A stretch of DNA of 64,000 bases from contig RSEF01000001.1 in NCBI GenBank assembly GCA_003993805.1, forward strand, positions 209,406,213 to 209,470,212. The letters are read 5' to 3'. The notes below the pieces were generated by a model. It saw only the letters and a program-made list of their open reading frames with translations, was not told the origin of the DNA and did no database searches. The position numbers and the translations under genes are program-made. Shown here in pieces: positions 23,264 to 33,622 of the stretch (positions are counted from its first letter, which is position 1; the number at the start of each line of letters is the position of its first letter). This DNA comes from Himantopus leucocephalus (Eukaryota > Chordata > Aves > Charadriiformes > Recurvirostridae).

Positions 23264-23603
23264 TACCTGGACTTGTGCAAGGCATTTGACACTGTCCCAC
23301 ACGACATCCTGGTCTCTAAATTGGAGAGACATGGATTTGACCGATGGACCACTCCATGGATAAGGAATTGGCTGGACAGTTGCACTCAAAGAGTTGCGGT
23401 CAACGGCTCCACGTCCAAGTGGCAAGCAGTGACAAGTGGTTTTCATCAGGGGTTGGTACTGGGACCAGTAATATTTAACATCTTTATTGGTAACATGAAT
23501 GTTGGGATGGAGTGCACCCTCAGGAATTTTGCCGACGACACCAAGCTGTGTGGAGTGGTCGACATGCTGAAGGGAAGGGATGCCATCCAGAGGGACCTGG
23601 ACA
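23264..23603 (+). pseudogene. CR1 ORF2 reverse-transcriptase fragment with intact FADD motif
   Basis: Reads [20 protein letters not shown], then [20 protein letters not shown], and later [19 protein letters not shown] at 23528-23539 is the catalytic aspartate pair of the RT palm, and DLCKAFDTV holds the other catalytic aspartate. It is open and continuous in frame with the upstream linker (frame open from 23117), so the deletion that joined them kept the frame. It stops at the N gap. Confidence 0.88.
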
Positions 23604-23703
23604 NNNNNNNNNNNNNNNNNNNNNNNNNNNNNNNNNNNNNNNNNNNNNNNNNNNNNNNNNNNNNNNNNNNNNNNNNNNNNNNNNNNNNNNNNNNNNNNNN
23701 NNN
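23604..23703. other. scaffold gap (100 N)
   Basis: Exactly 100 N, which looks like a placeholder length. The left edge is inside a sense CR1 RT; the right edge is unique sequence. The rest of that CR1 down to its 3' tail would be roughly 0.8 kb, judged from the 30838-32367 copy after subtracting its insertion, so the true gap is probably larger than shown. Confidence 0.95.
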
Positions 23704-26700
23704 AACAGTAGGTAAACTATTCCAGGCCTAACCCTGGAATAAATAGGTTAAAGTGCCAGTATTCACACCGTTCTGAGTTCTTTCAGTGCAGCAGCAAAGT
23801 CCAAGGCTTCTGCTCTTCAGAGGAGAAATTGGGGAAATATATTCATACTACTGTTTGAACATAAAGGCAGGAGATCAACAAAGATGATGACACACTAGTC
23901 AAATTTCACACAAATTATGACAGTATAAAAACTACCATGTCTGGTCTGGTAGCCAGAAGTTCAGTGAATTGCTTATTGCACACCAGCTGTTTTTTTTTTC
24001 CCCGCAGCACTTAGCATATATCCTGACAAGTCCATAAACTGTTATATGGAATAGGAAAACTGGCACCCTATTTTCTACACTGAGATCCAGGCATGGTCAT
24101 TTTTTATCTAGCTATTATCTAACAGAAAGGAACCCTCAAGTTCCCTGGACTAAATTTGTCTATACCAAAGTCTGTGCAATGCCACGCAGATAAAGAAAGT
24201 GTTTAATCTATAGAATGCTCTATATGATTGTGTCCAAACACATTTAGCATGGGTTATTTTTAGGTGATAAATTGACAAAGGTTCTCTTAAATTTAACTTC
24301 TACGAAAATAATCTGCGTATTGATATCCCCAGCATTATTTTCATTATCAGCTCTGCCATGAGCACTCTTTATGCAAAACAATTTTTGAATTATGCAATAG
24401 AACACAATCAAAGTCTACCTCAATGCTCGATAAGTTATTTCTAACTAAGAAAACCCTCATAATATGATTCACGTGTATTTTTAGAGCTTTAAGACTTAAT
24501 AATGTCATCTCACATTTGAGTACAGTGCTTATCCTGGATTTTGAGTTATGAAATGCTGATGTGTAATGCATAATCAAGGTCTTACAAGTGAATAATGTGA
24601 CAAGGGTCCATGAATATAATTAACCTGCTTGAAAAAGGCAGAGAAATTAGGATTAGGCATATATAAAACATAACTCTGGTCATTTAGTCACAGATTTTAC
24701 AGGGAAGATGAATATTTTAAATCAGCACTTTAATCTTGATGTTGACAGTCGATAAAATTAAGCAGGTGATTCATTTTTACCTCATACACGTTACTGTTAC
24801 AACATCTATAAAATGTATGCACTCTTGAACTGCTACATAAACCCAATCTCATTCTTATAGTTTACATATAGTAAGACTTGTTTCAGATTTTTACAACTGC
24901 CTTCAGATAAGAGAACTATTGTCACAGGACCTGCGATATACATTTCACAGTCTATTCATGGCACTTCATAGTCGACAATATCTGAGTAGATTCTATTCTT
25001 TTGCATATAAAAGTCATCATCCGCATTGATTACTCTACCCTTTATTTCCACTAGCGTAGGACTATCATTCTTTTGAAGTACAGCATAATAATTATATTCC
25101 ACAAGTTGAGGTATGCACGCTCGATGCAATTTATATGATGTTTATTCTACACTGAGCCTGAGCAGTACAAAAAAATAAAAAGACCATGGAAAAATACCTG
25201 TGCTACTCTCCAACAAAAGTAGGACTTTTATTTTATGTTCTCAAAACCACATTTGTAAATGTTATATGGCTAACAATCTTTATTTAAAAAATAGTATATG
25301 CCACAATTAATGTTGTTGTTATCAGTCCTAATTCAGCCAATTTATGTACATGCTTTGTTTTGGCACAGACTTCCATACAGCACTTTTTTTCTCCCAACCT
25401 TTATCAGTGATTACTTAATGAATTGTTCTTGAATAATTTGTGTATATATACTGCCTTGCCATGTTACTGTAGATGACTCAAGCTTTGCTCTGAAAAGAAA
25501 TTTATACATTATTATATATAAAAATATATATTCCATATATTACTATATATAATTTATATTATTATATTATTTATTCTTAATGATACTACATAGAATTCTT
25601 TATTAATAAAACTGCATTTTGATAATGCCATTTGAAGAGGGTAAAAGGGAATTATCCTATTTTACAAATGGAGAAATTGGGCACAGATAATTGAAGAAGG
25701 CCCTACTTTGGGAACTTTATCACATGCCTTATCTATTAGCAAAAAACACATTAGGTTGAGTTTAAGCTGCTCAAGGAACAGCTGCCTACTTTCAGATATG
25801 ACAGGGTTTTTTTCAAATAGTCCTAAGGTACTCTTGCTGGGCAGCCAGAAAATAAAGGATGCAAGTAGAGAAAGAAGCAGATTAAGTAACTTCTAATATC
25901 ATGTAGGAAAGACTGTGGAAATAGCAGGAATTGGATGTAAAGCTTTAGGACGGCATTCCAGGATCTTACCAGTGATGATGTGTATCCTCATAAACAAAAG
26001 AGGGTCTGGGACTGACCTCTGACCCTGCCAGTGGCACAGCCTGGCTGCATCACTTTTGAATCCCTTGTGGAGTCCCTGTGACCAGGAGACATTACTTTTA
26101 TTGTTGGGGAGTGGGTGGGAGGGTGTCAATTCAAAATTTCTGAAATTATGTGAAGGTTGTGTGACAACTGATCAAATTAATGTTTCTATAAGATAAAAGT
26201 GAGACTATCTATTGATTACAATGGAGTATGGCATGAGGCAGCATGACAATCCAGGAGCATACAGCCTGGAGGATTACACAGAGCAGAAGGAACTAAATCT
26301 GGATCAGTCATGTCCACACTTCCCACCAGGAGTGGTCCCTAGCACACATTATTTCAATGACTAGGTACTCTATCAGATGTTTTACCTACACTGTGAGCAG
26401 TGTCCTTGACCAGGTGGCATCAGTGAGTTTAAGCTCACAATGGCCAACCTGTTCCACTGCTCCATCAATCTCCTAGAGATTTTTTTCTTCCCTGAAGCTC
26501 ATTCTGAACTTCTTAAACCACAATTCATAGCCATTTCAGTTTGCTACATCATCTGGCACAACCAGGAAAAATTTTTCTCTGTCATCCTTGTAGCTAGACT
26601 TCCAGTAGTGGTAGGCAGATATTAGATTGCTTTCAAGCCTCCTTTTCACCACAGTAAAGGGGCGCAGGTCCTGCACCCTCTTTTCATCAGAGGTGCTCTA

Positions 26701-29700
26701 GGCACAAGTCATCTTGATAGCCGTCTGCTAAATCTCTCCAGTTTTTCCACATCCCTTTTGAACCATGAGCCCAGAACTAGACATGGCATTGGGGGTAACA
26801 ATATGTGATATATCATTTTTCAGTCCACTGAACTGTTTTTTTTCTAATGTAGCCCAGTATATTTGCATTATTTTCAAGGAGTGCACCAGGCAACTGTGTA
26901 TGAATCCGTTCCATTTTCTGTCTACACTTCAAACTAGTCCCATCTAGAGCAGAACTGTCTTGGAGAGTGCTAGTCTGAGTAGTTTAAAATAGTTAACTGA
27001 CAATTTGATCTCACTTGGGAGATACTTCAGAGAAAGGGTATTTATCAAAATGAACAGTTCCTCATTGACACGGGGGAAAAAAAAGTTTGTAAGAATTATT
27101 TATATGCCTAAAGGACAGAATTCTTTTTAATATCTAGCAGACCCTGTTATTTTCAAAAAGGAGTGTTGAGTAGGCATTTATTTACTTCTAGCCACAGTTT
27201 ATTTACTTCTACTCCCAACTGTATTTGTTCTGAGCATTTTTGAATTTTTGAAACATTCACAAGTCAGTGACTCTATTTGCCAGCCCTTTTGAAAAAGTTG
27301 GTGTAAGTTATGAGATCAAATCACATATTCCCGAATTTCACATCCTACTATTTAATATTGTTTAAAATACAGCCTCAAAAGCACTGCTAATTAAACAATT
27401 CCCACTGACGTCTCATTCTTTAGCATTCTTCTCTGATGTTTGGCTGAGTGTTTATTACCACTACATGAATGCAAAAGGTTGTTATTTTGAAAGTTTAAGG
27501 TATAATAGAAAAGACTTACTTTTTCCTCTGCATTATCTTCACTATGTTAAAAAAGGCTTTTTGCCTTTGTACCATCCCAAAAAATAAAGAAAAAAATATC
27601 CTTTTAGATTAAAACTTACTCTCACACTGTGCTTAATAGAACAATATATCTATTTGCTTCTTGTACCCTGAATACATTTTTGTGTTGTGCTGTTATACAT
27701 GAAAAGTGCTATAACTTCAGACCAGAAAATAGTATACTTATCTCACTGTGCTTTATGTTATATAATTGATCCAAACACAAAAGCACTAGTCTTTTTCACA
27801 GAAACAGACAAATGATTTAACTTTTTAATTAAACTTTAAAGCTTTTAATTAAATGCCTAAATTGCAAAGAACTATTTCAGTTTAAACTGCCTTTAGATTG
27901 CTGGATATGTATTTTCCTATTGCATCTCCTCTGACCTGGAAAGTAACAAAGAGCAATAAATCACATTCTCACTTCTTAATTGGTACCATTAACACTTCTT
28001 TAATTATCCAGGCAGACAAGCACTGATTGTGCACATGCTGCAGGTAAAACAGAAACTGATGCTTTTAAACCCAGTTCTGTCACTAATGTATTTCAAATGC
28101 TTTTAAAGTATCCACCAGCTGGATAACTTCATTTCCTTGTTTCCCACACTATTGTTATACTATACTTCCAATGGATTTCCAAGTGAAGCAACATGGCCCA
28201 GCGGATGAAGCACAAATTTAATGAATTCTGTAGTCTCTTTTCATCTGACATTGATCTGATGTGACCTTGAGGACACAGCTTTCATTCTTTACACATTGGA
28301 CACTTCTGTACCTTCTATATATGGATAAACCCTGATACATGGAGCATTTCCATGCATTTCCACAAACTTCATGTTTGTGGCCCTGACGAGGGGTTGTAGA
28401 CACCACTGCTGTGCTAGAAATAAGAAAATAACGATAGTTAGACCAACAGCTAAATGTCTTCAGTGGGTTTCTTTTGTACAGGGGGAGAGAACCTAACTGT
28501 TACTAGTAACACAGTGGCATGGACAACCACACCTGACTGTACAAATCAAATATATTAATAAACAAATATCAAATATATCCACCCAATTTCTTTTCTGTTT
28601 TGAATCTCAACTATGAAGGACACTAGCTCTCCATGGAATATCCATTTTCTTTTTATATCTTAAAACTTTGCTCTGTGCACAGATGCCGTGGACTAACAGA
28701 GCTCTGTAACAAGTGCTTTATACTACTTAAGCACTAGCCGTGCTGTCAGATGTCTGTCCCCCAGATATGGATTTGGTGGACGGTGGTAGCATGGGGAAGC
28801 AAGAACAGGGCTGCTCCGTGAAGGAGAGCAGCCCAGGAGCTGAGGGTCAGAGCGGTGCTCTCACTGACCAGGACACAGTTCCACAAGACCTGAGCAGGGC
28901 TGTGTGGTGATAATAAAAGGTTTCTTCATCAACGCAGTGCACTTCAGACATGATAAATCACTAAATGTGGTCCAGGTTCATCTGGAAAGTCCAGTCAGAA
29001 AAAGAAGCAAACTGGGCCAGAGAAAGACCTAGAGACAAGGCTATGACATGGGTCCAAGGTCCACGCAGGTAGAATACCTGTGCCACAGGCCTAAGGTCTG
29101 TGCAGGACGCTGGGCTGCTTATAGCGTCGATCCAAGGCCTCTCCCAAAGACCAGCCACTGTCTCCGAGGAAATACAGTACAGCCCCACTGCATCCGCACT
29201 TCGCAATTTATAAAATGCAATCCCATTCTTTCCAAAGGCTTTCCATCATAAATTCCTACTGCAGCCAATGCCCAAGGAAAAGAAGGACATCAAGAAAAGT
29301 GAGGAATATATCTTAATTCTTTTCTGATTTGGTAAAGCATACACAATGTTGACTGGGCACGTTCCATCTCAGCTACCACAGGTAGATTTAAACAAAGACT
29401 ATAAAAGCTGTGTCTAACAGAAGCCTGTTCAGCACTGGATACCTGAGTCAATCATTCAGGTTCCCCTTCTGTTTTAAGCAATAATCTCAACCTTTTAATG
29501 AAGTGATAAATATGACAATCCTTTAGAAACATAAAATATAGTAAGAACAGATACATGCTAATGCACACAATTAAAATTGGTTTGTTTTCTTTACAAGAAA
29601 AAAAGTACAGCTATAAAGCTAAAAGGAATTTGGGCAATTTTTTTTTTATGCACAGCACCTGATACGATGTAAACTGTTCTTGCTTCAAGTACATCCTTGA

Positions 29701-30837
29701 GGAAGTTGCCAGAACGTGTTACTTGTCAGATTAAGAGTGAAGCAAAGGAAATTATTACAGTTTCTCATTCTCTTTCTCTGCCATTTATCTATGGAGATTT
29801 AAAAAAGTTCTTTCTTTCATTCCCTAACACAAAATGTCAGCTAAGTATAAAAGATGTCAACTTGGTACAGACCTTACTTCGTATTTATTAAATCAATGGA
29901 GCTATTTCACTAACACTTGCTGTTAAATCAGGGTATCACCTAAGAACCTAAAAAAATTGCAAATGTTAAAAGTCAAGCTTATGTTACTCTAAGCATAATA
30001 ATTACCATACATTTCTTATCACACTCTCAAGTTTGCATTTCTATTGTGATAACAGCTACTTTATGCTATTCTACTATTTATTTGAAACATCAGATGAGAT
30101 TAAAGCTCATTATAAAGTAAAATAAAATCACTTAGATAAGGCAAAAGTCAATCCGAGATAAAAGTTACCTTTTTATTCTAGTATTTTAGGGGTGTTTTGT
30201 ATTTCATTACCAATTTGCTGTTAAATTTGCTCTGCTGAACTCACAATTCATAATGCTAGCACAAATTACCCACTCTTAAAGGGGAAGAGGAGGTGGCATT
30301 GTTCCAAGCTATGTACATTCAAAATGGATAATGAAGGTTTACACTTCACCGGTATTAACTTTCTGATGAAGAATACCATTCATTCATACTTGAATTTACA
30401 TATACAAATTTCACATTTTTACTCTAGACTACAAAATGACTGGCCTTATAACGAATCTGTAATCAGCTTCAGTGATTGATAGGAAATACGATCAAGGTTT
30501 CATGCAATTTTAATTTTATACTTGGACTTGATGTGCAAAAAGTCTGATGGGAAAGAATGTTGATCGTTGTAATATGCTTGACAAATGGATTAAACTCAAG
30601 AACTTAAAGCATTTACTGAATAGATTTAAATTAACAGTCCATAAAGCTTTGAGAAAAATATTCAGACAACTATTGTTTTTCTGAAGATGCTTCACAAAGT
30701 CTGTCCAATTATGAAAACATGAATTGCAACAAAGTAAAACATGAAAAAAGGCACCTAAATATAGAGACTGAGGGAAAAGAAAGATATTTAGAGTGTATTT
30801 GTAATGAGAAATTCTAATTATCGAATATATCCATTAT
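23704..30837. other. intergenic, AT-rich
   Basis: No supported gene or recognised mobile element. There is an AT-rich microsatellite-like stretch at about 25500-25580 and a 9-bp-stem hairpin at 28808-28834. The many short ORFs show no protein features and I leave them out. Confidence 0.7.
25500..25580. repeat. TA-rich low-complexity tract
   Basis: Short runs of TATATA and ATTATT over about 80 bp. Low complexity, with no coding or mobile-element content. Confidence 0.75.
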
Positions 30838-31057
30838 TACATTTGAGTGCACCCTTAGCAAGTTTGCAGATAACACCAAGCTGAGTGGTGCAGTTGATAT
30901 ACTTGAGGGAAGGGATGCCACCCAGAGAGACCTTGACAAGCTTGAGGACTGCGACCATGTGAACCTCAGGAAGTTCAACAAGGCCAAAGGTAGGGTCCTG
31001 CACCTGGATCCAGGCAATCCCCAATATCAATACAAACCTGGGGATAAACTGGCTGAA

Positions 31058-31668
31058 TCATAGAATTATAGAATACCAGGTTGGAACGGACCTCAAAGAT
31101 CATCTAGTCCAACTTTTCTTGGCAAAAGCATAGTCTAGACAAGATGGCCCAGCACCCTGTCCAGAAAAATCTTAAAAGTGTCCAATGATGGGGTATCTAT
31201 CACTCCCCTGGGGAGATTATTCCAGTGGCTGATTGTTCTCATTGTGAAAATTTTTCCTCTTGTGTGCGATGGGAAACTCCCCTGGAATAACTTGTACCTG
31301 TTACCCCTCATCTGTTCTATGTGACTCCTTGTAAAAAGGGAGTCTCCATCGGCTTTGTAGCCACCCTTTGAATACTGGAATGTGGTAATAAGGTCTCCCC
31401 TAAGCCTTCTTTTCTCAAGGTTGAACAAACCCAGTTCTCTCAGCCTTTCCTCATGGCAGGCTTCCCAGCCCTTTGATCATCTTTGTGGCCCTTCTCTGGA
31501 CCCTCTCCAGCCTGTCCACATCTTTTTTGCATTGCGGGGACCAAAACTGAACACAGTATTCCAGGTGTGGCCTGACAAATGCTGATTAGAGTGGGCTAAT
31601 GACTTCTTTATCTCTGCTGGTGAAGCCCTTGTTGATGCAACCCAGCAATCCTGTTGGCTTTCTTTGCT
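31058..31668 (-). mobile_element. CR1 LINE (inner copy), antisense insertion of about 610 bp
   Basis: On the + strand it starts TCATAGAATTATAGAATACC (reverse complement of a CR1 tail) and proceeds through the 3' UTR into the ORF2 C-terminus. Flanked by GCTGAA at 31052-31057 and at 31669-31674, a plausible 6-bp target-site duplication. It is of a different CR1 subfamily from the host copy, judging from its divergent 3' UTR. It inserted after the host copy was in place. Confidence 0.92.
31135..31428 (-). pseudogene. CR1 ORF2 C-terminal tail (inner copy)
   Basis: 97 codons open on the minus strand. Strings such as [20 protein letters not shown] and ISHWNNLPRGVIDTPSLDTF are the CR1 ORF2 C-terminus, close to its natural end (FLDRVLGHL). 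Truncated upstream; not functional. Confidence 0.85.
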
Positions 31669-31683
31669 GCTGAAGACCTTCAG

Positions 31684-32019
31684 AGAAGGACTTGGGAATA
31701 CTGGTGGATGAACAGCTGGACACGAGCCAGCAACATGCACTCGCAGCTCATAAAGCCAACTGCATCCTGCTTCATCTACATCAAAAGAAGTGTGGCCAGC
31801 AGGTTGAGGGAGGTGATTCTGCCCCTCTACTCAGCTTTCATGAGACCCCACCTGGAGTACTGCATCCAGCTCTGGAGGCCCCGGCACAAGAAAGACATGG
31901 ACCTGTTGGATTGGGTCCAGACGAAGGCCACAAAGATGATGAGAGGGCTGGAGCACCTTTCCTATGAAGGCAGGCTGAGAGAGTTGGGGTTGTTCAGCCT
32001 GGAGAAGAGAAGGCCCTGA
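31684..32019 (+). pseudogene. CR1 ORF2 C-terminal fragment (outer copy)
   Basis: Reads through RPHLEYCIQLWRPRHKKD, DLLDWVQTKATKMM and [15 protein letters not shown], ending at a TGA inside a segment that is coding in less decayed CR1 copies. Compare 1408-1860, which continues past this point. Premature stop and general decay; not functional. Confidence 0.82.
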
Positions 32020-32367
32020 GGAGACATTATTGTGGCCTTTCAATATATAAAGGGGGTTTATAAGATGGAAAGAGATTTTTTTACCTGTAGTGACAAGACA
32101 AGCAGCAACATTTTTTAACTGAAAGAGGATAGATTTAAATTGGACATAAAGAATTTATTTTTTTTTACAATGCCAGTGGTGAGACACTGGAGCAGGATGC
32201 CCAGAGACGTTGTGGGTGCCCCATCACTGGAAACATTAAAGGTCATGTTGGATGGGACTTTAAGCAACCTGATCTAGTGAATGATGTCCCTGCCCATGGC
32301 AGGAGGGTTGGACTAGATGATCTTTGAAGGTCCCTTCCAACCCAAACCATTCTATGATTCTATGATT

Positions 32368-32913
32368 TTCCATGGAGATAATAAAATAGTAAATAACAAC
32401 ACAGAAAGAATATTCAGATTCAACAGATATTAACCAAGAATACTGTTAAACACAAAAATTAGGAATAGCCACTCTTTAATCAACTTTTTTTTGTGTTATT
32501 TGCCTTAAGAGCCTTCACAATTGATCAAGGAGATGTCTGGACAGTAAGTTTTAATTACTAAAAATACTATGTTTAATTAAACCAATGAATTCTCAGAAAG
32601 TTAAAAAAAAAAAACACTAACGAAATACAATCTCTGATGTTAATGAAGAAACTGCTAATAGAAGAAGGTGAACAGGATGGCCAAAGTAGCAAAGGACCAG
32701 TTATTCTTCTGCCAAGCCTAGCAACTTGATGGAAATCAGATTCAGAACCCAGCTGAAGGACAAAGATATCCCTAATGCCAGTCAGCATGAGTCTACGGAA
32801 GAAAGAACTTGTCAAGCAAAACTGACTTCATCCTTAGGTGCAATTGCAAGGTTGGTTCATAAATATACTTTTATAAAAAATAGACATTTAGAAAGTATTT
32901 GACTTCGTATATA
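32368..32913. other. intergenic, no feature seen
   Basis: AT-rich stretch between the CR1 tail and the solo LTR. Nothing recognisable apart from short A and T runs. Confidence 0.7.
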
Positions 32914-33622
32914 TGTCATGGTTTAGGCTGAACCAGCCATCAGGCAAGCGACAGATGTTCCCCCCTACTTCTCTTCAAAGAGAGAGGCAGAGGAGGGAAA
33001 AAGACATTTATGAGTTTAGAAGGAACTAAAATACTTTAATGAAATATTAATAATAATATAAAAAGAAAATAATGAAATATACACAAAACCATATCAAGCT
33101 CCCAGGATGACAATCACGTCACTGGCTGGCACCGGGGAAGTCCCAGACTGGACTCAGTGGCAGATGGGAACTGGATTCTGGATTTGGATTCAGGATTGGG
33201 ATCAAAGGCAGACAGAGTTCTCCTCTGACACCGGCCATTGAAGAAAGAGGGCTGACCCTTTGACCCCTCAGCTTTTATACCGAGCATGAGGCAGATGGGA
33301 TGGAATACCCCATTGGTCAGTTTTGGGTCACCTGTCCTGTTTACTTCCTCCCCACAGGTGGGACCCCTCTACCCTTTTCCGCTTCCGACCCTCCAATGGG
33401 GCAAATCACAAAGTTATCTGCCCTTGGGTGTTATAGCAGTAAGTGTCAGCAAGAGCCTCTCTGCATACCATTCCTTGGCATCAACTATAAACATCGGTCT
33501 TACCACTCTGAGAGCGAACAGTGTCTGCACAATACGCTGTTAATTTCAGTAGTTAGAAGAGGCTCAGCTAAGAAGTAAAGTTACTGAACAAAATTGGTCC
33601 TGTTTTACCTCAAACCAGGACA
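32914..33622 (-). mobile_element. solo LTR of an endogenous retrovirus, minus strand (709 bp)
   Basis: Bounded by TGTCATGGTTTAGGCTGAAC on the left and CAAACCAGGACA on the right, giving TG...CA ends with an imperfect inverted terminal repeat. On the minus strand a TATAAAA box (plus-strand 33273-33279) lies upstream of an ATTAAA polyadenylation-type hexamer (plus-strand 33035-33040). That is the U3-R order of an LTR, so the element points leftward. Flanking ATATA (32909-32913) and ATATG (33623-33627) match at 4 of 5 positions and may be a target-site duplication. No internal viral genes adjoin it, hence a solo LTR from recombination. Confidence 0.83.

Larger units (their letters stand above)
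22438..23603 (+). mobile_element. CR1 LINE with ORF2, interrupted by an antisense CR1 and internally deleted
   Basis: Sense CR1 copy containing the C-terminal part of the ORF2 endonuclease domain (22446-22776), the linker (22941-23261) and part of the reverse transcriptase (23264-23603), ending at a scaffold gap. A second CR1 in antisense is inserted at 22782-22935. A deletion joins the linker directly to the RT at about 23261-23264, removing the N-terminal RT region. The 5' boundary is approximate. The right part is unknown because of the N gap; the sequence beyond the gap is not recognisable CR1. Confidence 0.92.
30838..32367 (+). mobile_element. CR1 LINE (outer copy), split by an antisense CR1
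   Basis: Sense CR1 in two parts, 30838-31057 and 31675-32367, separated by an antisense CR1. The left part begins at the RT palm ([12 protein letters not shown]) and ends at AGGAKFA-type downstream RT sequence. The right part resumes at the AEKDLGIL-type segment, passes through RPHLEYCIQLWRPRHKKD, and reaches the 3' UTR and the tail CCATTCTATGATTCTATGA at about 32367. The RT motif here is FADN (30863-30874), a dead catalytic pair. A short T-run and small indels in the 3' UTR indicate age. Confidence 0.93.

Noticed and set aside
26765..26947. 60-codon ORF with a hydrophobic segment
   Set aside because: Composition is that of AT-rich non-coding DNA; no conserved features or context.
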